Assembly: GCF_000017805.1 (NCBI RefSeq)
Contig: NC_009767.1
Span: 5,063,001 to 5,127,000, forward strand
DNA: 64,000 bases
Reading direction: 5' to 3'
From: Roseiflexus castenholzii DSM 13941
GTDB lineage: Bacteria; Chloroflexota; Chloroflexia; Chloroflexales; Roseiflexaceae
The position numbers and the translations under genes are program-made. Below are positions 15,520 through 24,101 of the stretch, in pieces. The notes below the pieces were generated by a model. The model was not told the origin of the DNA. It was given only the letters and a program-made list of their open reading frames with translations, and did not search any database. Every line of letters begins with the position of its first letter. Position 1 is the first letter of the stretch.

Positions 15520-18109
15520 CCGACCGTTGCAATGCGCGTCGGATGGCAGCGTACAATTCCGTTATCTGGTATGGTTTTTGAACGAATCCCTCGATTGCCA
15601 TCTCGGCAAAGCGAGCCAGAACCTCGTGCTGCGAATACCCGCTCGACACCACAATGGCGATATGAGGCGCGATTGCGCGCAGCGCCTTCAGCACCGCCAG
15701 GCCGCTCATATCCGTGAGGTTGGCGTCGAGCAGCACACATGCGACTTCGGAGGCATGCGCTTGTAGGGTCTGGATGGCTTCTGCGCCGGTGGCGACCGCA
15801 ATGACGCGAAAGTTGAGGTGGGTGAGAAGGCGCGCCGTCACATCACGCACATCGGCTTCGTCGTCCACCACGAGAACAGTGATCGGTTCGGGCGCCGCCG
15901 ATACGTCCGGTTTGACCGGTTCGCTCTCCCGTACTGGCGAGGAAGGCGGGAACAGAACGGTGACCGTAGCGCCGCATCCGGGAGCGCTGTCGACCACGAT
16001 TCCGCCGTGGTGATTGCGCACAATGCCCAGCACTGCCGACATGCCCAGACCGGTTCCCATCGCTTTAGTCGTGAAGAAGGGATCGAACATACGACGCTGG
16101 GTGTCTTCGTCCATGCCGCAGCCGGTGTCGGCGACTTCGAGCACAAGGTACTCGCCAGGCGACAGACGTTCGTTTGTGCGGTTGGCTGCCAGTAGCGCCT
16201 CATCACAGAAGCGCATGCCGGTGCGCACGCTGATAATCCCGCCATGCGCCGGGAGCGCATCAGCCGCGTTAAGGATCAGATTGAGCACGACCTGCTGGAT
16301 TTGCGAAGGGTCAGCCTGGAAAACCGGAAGATACGGGTCAAGATGCAATTCAAGGCGCGTCTGCCTGCCAACTGACACGCGCAGCATATCTGCCATGCCT
16401 GCGACGATCCTGGTCAGATCGACGTCGGTTCGCCGATCGCCCCCTCTTCCCGCATACGCCAGCAATTGCTGGGTCAACCCGGCGGCATGACGGGTTGCCA
16501 GCATGGCATTGCGGATGTGCTGGAAAGCGGTTGAGGTTTTGGGCAGCGCCAGCAATGCCAGATCAAGGTTTCCCATGATCGCCATCAACAGATTGTTAAA
16601 GTCGTGGGCAACTCCGCCTGCCAGCAATCCCAGACTCTCCAGTTTCTGCGTTTGCTGCAACCGACGCTCGATTTCGAGCCGCTCGGCTTCGGCGCGTTTC
16701 TGCTCGGTGACATCGAGAATGTAGCCGAGGAAATAGATCGGTTCGTTCTGATCGTTATAAACCACCATCGTCGAGTCATCGATCCAGCGATACTCGCCAT
16801 CGGCGCGCCGAAATCGATACTCCTGACGATACCAGCTCACACTCCGGCGAATATAGTCGGCGATTTCGTTCTGGATGCGCTGGCGATCATCAGGATGGAT
16901 CAGGGAGAGATACATCAACCCGCCCTCAGTGAATGCTTCGGGCGCATACCCGAACTGCTCCTGCACATTGGGCGACACATACGAAACAGGGCATCGTTCG
17001 CGCGCTTCCCAGCGAAAGACAACCGTCGGACCTCCAATAAACAGGCGGCGCTCCTCGCGCAGCCGGGATTCGCTTTCGGCAAGCGCCTGTTGCATCCGCC
17101 ACCAGTTCGTCACATCGCGCATCACCAGCACCGAGCCGGTCTGCTGTCCGCGACGGTCGCGCAACGGCGCTATGTGCGCATCGATCACCTGTGCGCTGTG
17201 TTCGATACGAATGGGTTGGTTCGCAACGCCGCTTGTGCAGGAGGCTGCCAGCTCAGGATACTGTTGCAACACGGATTGCACCGACTGTCCCACCGGATGT
17301 GTCAGACCGAGCATGCGACGCGCCGCCGGGTTGCAATCAACCACCTTGCCCCGCATATCAAACACCAGCACTCCGTCGCTCGACTGTTCAAACAGATGCG
17401 TATAGGCGATTGGACGGGCGTCGAGATGCCTGGGGCGGAACAGTGCGAGGTAGAAGAGCACTCCGTTGAGAGCCAGCAACACCGGAGTCACGTCCACTAT
17501 GCTGACAAACTGCTCGTTGATGTAGAAGGTCAGACTGATGGCGGTCATTAAGAGCAAGGCGCCGATCAGCACGGCGATCTGGATGCGGTGGAGACGAAGC
17601 GCGCGCCCCCAGAAGCGTATGAGAAGCCAGAGACCGATCAGAACCAGACTGTACGAGTAGACGATATTAATCCAGTACCAGGGAGCATAGTCGAAGGTCA
17701 CAATCGGTAGTGCGCCGGGTGGTGCGAGGTTGACGCGCCGGTAGAAGAAACGGTGCCAGTCGTTCGTGATGTTGGCAACAAATGTCAGCACAGGAAAGAA
17801 CGCTAGCGCCGCCGCCTGTTTTCTGGTCAGGGAAGCGATGCTATCGGTATAGGTCAGCGCAAACCAGAGCCAGCACGTCGGAACGATGAGGATGCCAATG
17901 TACTTGATGCGTAACGCGATCAGGGCGAGTTCAGGCGAACGGGCGCCGATCTGCAAAGCGTATCCCCACGACCAGATGGCGCTGCCGATCATGACCAGCG
18001 CAAACGCGACACTGCCATTATCTTCGCGCTGTTGCACAAAGAGAAGCGCCAGAACGAAGGCGACACTGCCGCTAATCAGCAACACGGAGAGAAACGGAGC
18101 AAGACTCAT
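15461..18109 (-). CDS. Membrane-bound hybrid histidine kinase (7TM-PAS-PAS-HisKA-HATPase-REC)
   Basis: About 882 residues starting MSLAPFLSVLLIS (ATG 18109; ATG 18121 is possible). Seven hydrophobic segments fill residues ~1-220 in the histKA_7TM style. A PAS domain follows (SDGVLVFDMRGKVVDCNPAAR, ~235-340), then a PAS/PAC (YVSPNVQEQFGYAPEAFTE to YILDVTEQKR, ~365-475). The phosphoacceptor motif GGVAHDFNNLL has its His at ~502. The ATP-binding domain shows NLILNAADALP, EVADTGCGMD and GTGLGMSAVLGIV (~600-720). A C-terminal receiver has VLVVDDEADV and phosphoacceptor Asp ~795 in LLDANLTD. No separate response regulator lies adjacent, so signal and output are unknown. Confidence 0.92.
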   Translation of the reverse strand: MSLAPFLSVLLISGSVAFVLALLFVQQREDNGSVAFALVMIGSAIWSWGYALQIGARSPELALIALRIKYIGILIVPTCWLWFALTYTDSIASLTRKQAAALAFFPVLTFVANITNDWHRFFYRRVNLAPPGALPIVTFDYAPWYWINIVYSYSLVLIGLWLLIRFWGRALRLHRIQIAVLIGALLLMTAISLTFYINEQFVSIVDVTPVLLALNGVLFYLALFRPRHLDARPIAYTHLFEQSSDGVLVFDMRGKVVDCNPAARRMLGLTHPVGQSVQSVLQQYPELAASCTSGVANQPIRIEHSAQVIDAHIAPLRDRRGQQTGSVLVMRDVTNWWRMQQALAESESRLREERRLFIGGPTVVFRWEARERCPVSYVSPNVQEQFGYAPEAFTEGGLMYLSLIHPDDRQRIQNEIADYIRRSVSWYRQEYRFRRADGEYRWIDDSTMVVYNDQNEPIYFLGYILDVTEQKRAEAERLEIERRLQQTQKLESLGLLAGGVAHDFNNLLMAIMGNLDLALLALPKTSTAFQHIRNAMLATRHAAGLTQQLLAYAGRGGDRRTDVDLTRIVAGMADMLRVSVGRQTRLELHLDPYLPVFQADPSQIQQVVLNLILNAADALPAHGGIISVRTGMRFCDEALLAANRTNERLSPGEYLVLEVADTGCGMDEDTQRRMFDPFFTTKAMGTGLGMSAVLGIVRNHHGGIVVDSAPGCGATVTVLFPPSSPVRESEPVKPDVSAAPEPITVLVVDDEADVRDVTARLLTHLNFRVIAVATGAEAIQTLQAHASEVACVLLDANLTDMSGLAVLKALRAIAPHIAIVVSSGYSQHEVLARFAEMAIEGFVQKPYQITELYAAIRRALQRSVMATAPEILSDADATPEVQ

Positions 18110-18312
18110 AGAGTGCAGCACCCTCGCCTTGCAGCAATGATGGCAGAACGATCAGGCGTGGATCGTCAGAATCTCTATGAAACGCATCGTAGTGCGCCGA
18201 TTGCTTCAAAGCGCAGCGATGGAAAAAAGAAAGATGGGAATCTACCAGAAACGCAGGGCGTTATCCGTTTGTGTCCACTTCAGAATTATACCACCAGATT
18301 GCTCCGTACTGT

Positions 18313-19392
18313 TCACCAGATTCCGGTTTCCTTCAAACGCGCACAGACCCGTTCCACTGCGCGATCCCACGTCCAGCGGTTGGCGTCGGCGGCAGCGCGC
18401 AGCCCTTTGCGGCGGCGCTCATCGGGGTGTTGCACCGCCTGACGCAGCAGATCAACCAGGGCATCGGCGTCCGGCTCTGCCCATTGCGCGCCAATACCGT
18501 AGGCGCCGCCAGCATCGGCGGGAACGAGACCGCGAATCGGCAGTGGATAGCCATTCTCGCGGCTGAGAAACGCCGTCGGTCCGCTCCAGTCGGTTGCAAT
18601 TGCAGGGATGCCGCACGCCATCGCTTCGAGGATCGGCATGCCCCACCCCTCCCCGCGCGTCGGCAACACGAAGCAGTCGGCGCTGCGGTAGAGTTCCGCC
18701 ATACGCTGCGCGTCCAGGGAACGGTTGTAGAGAAGCACAACCGGCGGTGATGGCATGGGCAACAGCGTCGCCAGTTCACGCACAGGATTCTCGCCAGGGG
18801 CGCGGCAGTCGATCTTCAACACCAGCACAACCGGATCACCGGCACGAAAGGCTGCGCGGTAGGCGCGCAGCAGAATATCCCATCCTTTGCGCGGTCCCCA
18901 CTCAAAGACCGAGAGGAATACCGTGCGGTCGGTCAAATGCGCGCGCGGTTCTCCCGGTTCAAAGCGTCCTGAATCCACGCCAAGCGGCACAACGAAGATC
19001 GGGCGGGTGACGCCGCTTGCCGCAAACACGTCGGCGCCCCAGGCAGTCGGCGTCCAGACTTCGTCCATCTGATTGGCCTGCTGCACCCATTCCTGCGGCA
19101 GACGATCAAATTCGAGCATGGTGAAGCCGATGCGGTAGCGCCCGCTGTTCTTCGAGAATCGGTCACCCGGCGCATACACGACCTGCGGCGCATCAAAACG
19201 CACCGGAGCGCGCTGTAACTCGGCAATGCGCGGATGGATGCGCCCCATCATCACATGCTCATCGCGGTCGGCGCCGTACAGGTAGAGCGGACGAACCGCC
19301 ACGCCGCGCGCATCAAGCCCCAGGACGAAAGCAAGCGATGAGCCGCTGTAGCCGGTGAGTGATGCGAATGATGAATGCCAGACGAGTTCCAT
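18313..19392 (-). CDS. Glycosyltransferase family 4-like (GT-B fold)
   Basis: A 359-residue soluble GT-B enzyme. The N-terminal domain starts MELVWHSSFASLTGYSGSSL; the C-terminal nucleotide-sugar domain includes VFLSVFEWGPRKGWDILLRA (~175), LYRSADCFVLPTRGEGWGMP (~255) and LEAMACGIPAIATDWSG (~275), the family E-x7-E-like donor-binding region. It is divergent from the membrane-protein gene at 19496 and probably part of the polysaccharide island. Acceptor and donor sugars are unknown. Confidence 0.88.
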   Translation of the reverse strand: MELVWHSSFASLTGYSGSSLAFVLGLDARGVAVRPLYLYGADRDEHVMMGRIHPRIAELQRAPVRFDAPQVVYAPGDRFSKNSGRYRIGFTMLEFDRLPQEWVQQANQMDEVWTPTAWGADVFAASGVTRPIFVVPLGVDSGRFEPGEPRAHLTDRTVFLSVFEWGPRKGWDILLRAYRAAFRAGDPVVLVLKIDCRAPGENPVRELATLLPMPSPPVVLLYNRSLDAQRMAELYRSADCFVLPTRGEGWGMPILEAMACGIPAIATDWSGPTAFLSRENGYPLPIRGLVPADAGGAYGIGAQWAEPDADALVDLLRQAVQHPDERRRKGLRAAADANRWTWDRAVERVCARLKETGIW

Positions 19393-19394
19393 GG

Positions 19395-19422
19395 GAGAAC
19401 CGAGAACTGAGAACCGAGAACC
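19395..19422. repeat. Heptanucleotide array (4 units of GAGAACY)
   Basis: Four consecutive heptads, GAGAACC GAGAACT GAGAACC GAGAACC, immediately upstream of the start codon of the minus-strand glycosyltransferase gene. Confidence 0.85.
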
Positions 19423-19450
19423 ACTTCCAAGTATACCCCGGTTTTGGGTG

Positions 19451-19459
19451 TGCTATAAT
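19451..19459 (+). promoter_or_regulatory. Extended -10 promoter element
   Basis: TGCTATAAT (19451-19459) is an extended -10 box, 37 bp ahead of the TTG start at 19496. No convincing -35 is visible. Confidence 0.5.
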
Positions 19460-19495
19460 GCGGCGGATTATCGTACCGGCATAAGGGTATTCGGT

Positions 19496-21841
19496 TTGGC
19501 TGCTCCGAAAGCAACACGCGCTCCAATTGCCTGGTCTGGCGCGTTGATCCATCTGCGCCGCTGGAAGCCTGGTTTGCCGTTGATCCTGGCGGCGTTCAGC
19601 GTCCTCGTTGCGCTGGCGACAGCGTATGCTGCTCAACCGTTCGTGGTCATCGACGTCGGCGCGCCGTTCGATTATCCGCACATTCGCGGCATGCATGCCC
19701 GCGAGTTCACCGCCCAGACGATAGTCGTTCGGGCGGTTGCGACGCCAGGATCCAACGAAGTTGTGATCGACAAACCGCTCCACAACGGCGTCTTTATGGC
19801 GACACTCACCCTGGACGACTGGAAGCCCGATGGATTGCATCCCCGCCGTTTGATTGCTGTGTATGCGAATGATCGACGGATCAATACGCTCGATGATCGC
19901 GGCGGCGATCGCCGTTTTCGGGTACTGATTCCTGATGACGTCGATCTGTCCGGCGGGTTGCGTCTGCGCATCGAGGCGATCCCGGATCGCACCCTCGATG
20001 TGCCGTCGGTGAGCATGGTTGACGCCGAGATTGCTAAAGCGCAGACATACCGCTGGACGAGTGAACGCACTGCGATCACATTCCCGGCACTGGGAAACGG
20101 TGACTGGCGAGTGGAGTTGCAGGCGCTCGTCGCTCACCCGGATGGCAGTCCCGTTGATGCGCGCGTCTTCGCCAACGGCGAGTTGATCGCCAACCTGCCT
20201 GACACGCCCGGTATGCGCCGGTATCAGGTCATGGCGCCGGCGCACGCCATCGATCATGGCGACCTGACCCTGGAAATCACTGCCAATCCGTATCGCGATC
20301 CGCGCCCGCTGGGAATTTCGCTGGAGCGTGTAACGGTGACGCCGCTCAGCAATGCGCTATCGGTTGCGTTGCCGCCATGGAGCGCGTTTGTGCCAGCTCT
20401 GACGATTGTGCTGAGCGCATACGGCGCGCTCCGTTTTTCGCGTGTTCCGGCATGGGGCGCGTGTGTGACGGCAGTGGCGGTAGCGATCCTGGGGTCCTGG
20501 GCGCTGGCTGCGCATCGCTACCCAACAGGGCTGTTTCTTGAACCGCTGGCGTGGTTCATGCTGTTTACGCTGGCGCTGACACCGCTCATGGATCGCGGCG
20601 TGACATGGATCTTTCGCAAACTCGACGCGCCGCTCGATCCCGGCGTGCGCGCTGCGCTTCTCATCATCTTCCTCGCCGGTCTCTGGGTGAAAGGCGGTGG
20701 GCTGCTCTTCCCCTATATGCGCGCTATCGATATCGGCTGGCATATGGATCGCGTGCGCTGGATTCTCGATGGGCATTGGGCGGAGATGTATCTCCCTGGC
20801 GCATTCTCAGAGTCGGTGATGCCGATCAACGAGTGGGGTCCGAACCGTCCGGTGATCCCCTATTCGCCGTTCTTCCATCTGTTTTCAACACTCTTTGCGC
20901 TGTTCCCCTGGCCACTCGAAACCAGCGCGAACCTCTTCAGCGCCCTGCTCGACAATAGTCGTGTTTTCCTGATTGCGCTCCTGGCGCGCAAAGCAGGATT
21001 GAGTAACCGCGTGACCCTCTTCGCCGCGCTGATCTATGCGGTGACACCGGTGACGTTCCTGCTGCACTCGTGGGGGAACGTTCCGACAACATCCGGTATG
21101 TGGTGGACGCTCGTGACCTCGACGGTCATGATTGCCCTCTACCCACGCCTCCACGAACGTGGTCCGTTTGCGCTGCTCACGGTGCTGACAACCGTCACAC
21201 TGCTGTTCTATACGGTCATGGCGGTTTTCCACATCGTTTTCGCCGTCTTTTTTGTGGGACTGGCGCTTATCGCTCCGGTGGGGATCGACCGCAAACCGCT
21301 GCGCCCGATTGTGCTGTCGCTGGGTGCGGCGCTGATAGCGGCAACGCTTATCTACTATGGGCAGTATATCCCGCCGATTCTGGAACGCACGGTTCCCTAT
21401 GCGCTCAACCTGGCGACCGCCGGACCGCAAAGCGTCGGGGTGGATCGTCCGCCGTTCAGCGAGTATATGTTCTCGTTCTGGCGGCATTTGCGATACGATA
21501 TGCGACCGGATGGCTTTCTCTATTATGGGTTGCTCATTCCTCTCATATTCGTCGTTCCGGGGTTTCTTGCGCTGCGGAAACGAGCGCTCCTGTGGGTGAT
21601 GCTCGCGGCATGGTTTTCGGTTGGGACGCTCTTCATGCTTATCGGGTACCGCGTCTCAATGGTGGACAAGCAGTTGTTCTACATTGTGCCGGCTATCTGT
21701 CTCTGCTGGGGAGTCTATGCCGAACGATTCTGGCAGCGTGGATGGTGGGGCAGAGTGCTGGTCATCACCATTTATGCGTTCACGCTGGCGACGGCGCTCG
21801 ATCTGTGGATCATTCGGATTGCGCGGTCGCCGGTCGTATGA
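19496..21841 (+). CDS. Large multi-spanning membrane protein with extracytoplasmic N-terminal domain, glycosyltransferase-like
   Basis: About 781 residues from TTG 19496, chosen because AAGGG (19484-19488) precedes it and the extended -10 at 19451-19459 excludes earlier starts. After a first membrane helix (LPLILAAFSVLVALATAYAA, ~20-40) come ~260 residues rich in beta-type sequence that are probably outside the membrane. About ten hydrophobic helices follow from ~285 (FVPALTIVLSAYGAL, LEPLAWFMLFTLALTPL, VTLFAALIYAVTPVTFLLHS, WVMLAAWFSVGTLFMLIG). The layout resembles GT-C glycosyltransferases, but I see no decisive DE/DD catalytic motif. It begins the run of envelope genes. Function inferred only. 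Confidence 0.7.
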   Translation: MAAPKATRAPIAWSGALIHLRRWKPGLPLILAAFSVLVALATAYAAQPFVVIDVGAPFDYPHIRGMHAREFTAQTIVVRAVATPGSNEVVIDKPLHNGVFMATLTLDDWKPDGLHPRRLIAVYANDRRINTLDDRGGDRRFRVLIPDDVDLSGGLRLRIEAIPDRTLDVPSVSMVDAEIAKAQTYRWTSERTAITFPALGNGDWRVELQALVAHPDGSPVDARVFANGELIANLPDTPGMRRYQVMAPAHAIDHGDLTLEITANPYRDPRPLGISLERVTVTPLSNALSVALPPWSAFVPALTIVLSAYGALRFSRVPAWGACVTAVAVAILGSWALAAHRYPTGLFLEPLAWFMLFTLALTPLMDRGVTWIFRKLDAPLDPGVRAALLIIFLAGLWVKGGGLLFPYMRAIDIGWHMDRVRWILDGHWAEMYLPGAFSESVMPINEWGPNRPVIPYSPFFHLFSTLFALFPWPLETSANLFSALLDNSRVFLIALLARKAGLSNRVTLFAALIYAVTPVTFLLHSWGNVPTTSGMWWTLVTSTVMIALYPRLHERGPFALLTVLTTVTLLFYTVMAVFHIVFAVFFVGLALIAPVGIDRKPLRPIVLSLGAALIAATLIYYGQYIPPILERTVPYALNLATAGPQSVGVDRPPFSEYMFSFWRHLRYDMRPDGFLYYGLLIPLIFVVPGFLALRKRALLWVMLAAWFSVGTLFMLIGYRVSMVDKQLFYIVPAICLCWGVYAERFWQRGWWGRVLVITIYAFTLATALDLWIIRIARSPVV

Positions 21842-21917
21842 AGGCATGAAGCACGAGGCGCGAGGCGTGAGGAGTTGAAGGGGCGAAGGTTGCGCGTTGC
21901 GGGTTGAACGTTGCACC
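21841..21917. repeat. Heptanucleotide array of about 11 degenerate units
   Basis: Directly after the stop of the preceding gene the DNA keeps a 7-bp rhythm: GAAGCAC GAGGCGC (21848-21861), GAGGCGT GAGGAGT (21862-21875), TGAAGGG GCGAAGG, then TTGCGCG TTGCGGG (21890-21903), TTGAACG TTGCACC (21904-21917). Confidence 0.75.
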
Positions 21918-21990
21918 CGGGAAGGGCGCCGAGAGTGATACGCCGCCGATGTCGCAGGCAATTCTTCGCGCGCCTTCGCACGCTTCGTGG

Positions 21991-22457
21991 ATCGTCCGGC
22001 AAGGCACGAGTTTCGCACAATCTAGGGTGCGGCATAAATGTCGCGGCACGAAAGCCTTCGTGGATCGTCCGGCAAGGCACGAGTTTTGCACAATCTAGGG
22101 TGCGACATAAATGTCGCGGCACGAAAGCCTTCGTGGATCGTCCGGCAAGGCACGAGTTTTGCACAATCTAGGGTGCGACATAAATGTCGCGGCACGAAAG
22201 CCTTCGTGGATCGTCCGGCAAGGCACGAGTTTTGCACAATCTAGGGTGCGACATAAATGTCGCGGCACGAAAGCCTTCGTGGATCGTCCGGCAAGGCACG
22301 AGTTTCGCACAATCTAGGGTGCGACATAAATGTCGCGGCACGAAAGCCTTCGTGGATCGTCCGGCAAGGCACGAGTTTTGCACAATCTAGGGTGCGACAT
22401 AAATGTCGCGGCACGAAAGCCTTCGTGGATCGTGTGGCAAGGCACGAGTTTCGCACA
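21991..22457. repeat. 73-bp tandem repeat array, ~6.4 copies
   Basis: Units begin ATCGTCCGGCAAGGCACGAG at 21991, 22064, 22137, 22210, 22283 and 22356, with a partial unit at 22429. Each has a perfect hairpin GCGACAT-AA-ATGTCGC (first copy GCGGCAT) and the segment GGCACGAAAGCCTTCGTGG, itself self-complementary. Copies differ by only one or two bases until the last, which reads ATCGTGTGGC. The last unit ends at the ATG of the next gene. Open frames cross the array on both strands because 73 is not a multiple of 3; they are not considered genes. Confidence 0.97.
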
Positions 22458-22458
22458 T

Positions 22459-24090
22459 ATGACACAAGCGCTTGCATCACAACGCGAACGTTCCAACACC
22501 TGGATCGCGCACATGCTCACCGCAATCGAGCGGCAGGCGAGTCTGGCGCTGGCAGCGTTTATCATGCTCTACGTCGCAGTCCTTTTCTTTGGACTGACAT
22601 TCAAGTACTTCAGTTGGGCGCAGGGGTATGATCAGATTGATTATCAGCAGTCGATCTGGAACACAACCCAGGGTCGTTTCCTCGAGATTTCGCACTACCG
22701 CCACACCGATCACCTGTGGGGCATGGATTTCATTCCGGCGATCCTGCTGATCGTTCCATTCTATGCGCTCTTTCCATCGGCGCTAACGCTCAATTTCTTC
22801 CAGGCGCTCTTTATGGCGCTTGGCGCGCTGCCGATCTATGGGATCGCGCGCGACCGCTTCGATGGTTCGCGCCTCGCGGGTCTCGGATGGGCGCTTGTTT
22901 ATCTGCTCTATCCATCGCTCTGGTTTGTGACGATGAGCGCACCATGGCAACCGCGCACACTGGCGATCCCGGCGCTGCTCGGCGCGTTTTTCTTCCTGCA
23001 ACGCGCCACGTTCCAGCGCGCAGGCATCCGGGAGTGGGGCGCATATCTGGGATTACTGGCACTGGCGCTGACCACACGCACCGATGTGTCGCTGGTGGTG
23101 GTCTCGTTCGGCATTCTGGCGGCGCTGTGGCGCGTCGGCTGGCGCTGGGCGCTCCCGCCGCTCATGATGGGACTGGCATGGTTCTATCTTTCGACGAATG
23201 TGATCGTGCCATCGTTTTACCTTCCCGATTATCAGGTGCGCGAGGGAGAGATCGGCGCGGTGACGGAGGGCGATTACACCGAGGTCTGGCCCGGCAAAAG
23301 CCCGCAACTGGCGTACTATTCGCATCTCGGCGACAGTGCGGGCGCTATTCTGTGGACGATTGTCAGCCGACCGATTGATGTGCTGCGTCTGATGTTTACA
23401 CCGGATAAGTTGGTTTATCTGGCGCTGATGCTGCTTCCGCTGGCGCTGCTCCCGTTGCTCGCGCCCGATGTCGCGATTCTGGCAGCCCCGCCGCTGGCAA
23501 TGAACCTCCTCTCGCTGCGCCCGTTTCAGATCACGGTGCGTGAACAGTATCAGGCGCTTGTCATTCCCGGTCTGATTCTGGCGGCGATTATCGGCGCGGC
23601 GCGGGTATGGTCGTGGTGGCAGGCGCGCAGTGAGCGGACGCGCGGCGCTCACGTTTCTGGCATTCAGGAACGCCGAACACGCTCGCGCCCGGCAGCAATG
23701 TTCATGATCGGCGCCATTGGCATTGCAGCGGTCACCAATCTGGCATACCGCAATCCCGTCGCAACGACCGTGCTCTACCGTGAGTCGCCGGAGCGTCTTG
23801 CGGCGATGGAGCGCCTGGCAGCGTTGATCCCGCCCGATGCTCCGCTGGGGGTGACGTCGTTTCTGGCGCCGCGCATGATGCCGCGTCGCTTCATCTACTA
23901 TGTGCCGCCGGACGAGTCATTTCCACCGCTCGAGCGCGCCGAGTATCTTTTCATCGACATGCGCGCTGCGGCGTTGCACACCGAACGCGACCGCGACTTT
24001 ATTCAGCGTCTGCGCGAATCGAGGCGCTGGCAGGTTATTGCCGAAGAGGAGGACCTGCTGGTGCTGCGCCAGGCGCACCAGGCGCCGTAG
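22459..24090 (+). CDS. DUF2079 family polytopic membrane protein
   Basis: About 543 residues; ATG 22459 (MTQALASQRERSN) is the first start outside the tandem array. The conserved DUF2079 region is clear: FKYFSWAQGYDQIDYQQSIW, HYRHTDHLWGMDFIPAILLI and YLLYPSLWFVTMSAPWQPRT (~35-170), followed by roughly ten more hydrophobic helices, then a C-terminal soluble domain (PERLAAMERLAALIPPDAPL). DUF2079 proteins are GT-C-like and often sit in envelope polysaccharide loci, as here. Because the array abuts the start, its ribosome-binding site is poor and its expression may be affected by the array. Confidence 0.85.
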   Translation: MTQALASQRERSNTWIAHMLTAIERQASLALAAFIMLYVAVLFFGLTFKYFSWAQGYDQIDYQQSIWNTTQGRFLEISHYRHTDHLWGMDFIPAILLIVPFYALFPSALTLNFFQALFMALGALPIYGIARDRFDGSRLAGLGWALVYLLYPSLWFVTMSAPWQPRTLAIPALLGAFFFLQRATFQRAGIREWGAYLGLLALALTTRTDVSLVVVSFGILAALWRVGWRWALPPLMMGLAWFYLSTNVIVPSFYLPDYQVREGEIGAVTEGDYTEVWPGKSPQLAYYSHLGDSAGAILWTIVSRPIDVLRLMFTPDKLVYLALMLLPLALLPLLAPDVAILAAPPLAMNLLSLRPFQITVREQYQALVIPGLILAAIIGAARVWSWWQARSERTRGAHVSGIQERRTRSRPAAMFMIGAIGIAAVTNLAYRNPVATTVLYRESPERLAAMERLAALIPPDAPLGVTSFLAPRMMPRRFIYYVPPDESFPPLERAEYLFIDMRAAALHTERDRDFIQRLRESRRWQVIAEEEDLLVLRQAHQAP

Positions 24091-24101
24091 ATTGTACGTC
24101 C

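Noticed and set aside
21991..22457. 73-bp array as a CRISPR array
   Set aside because: All units are nearly identical over their full length, with no variable spacers.
22011..22480. Repetitive peptide frames (RHESLRGSSGKARVLHNLG and similar)
   Set aside because: They arise because the array is open in several frames on both strands; no start signals, no other evidence of coding.
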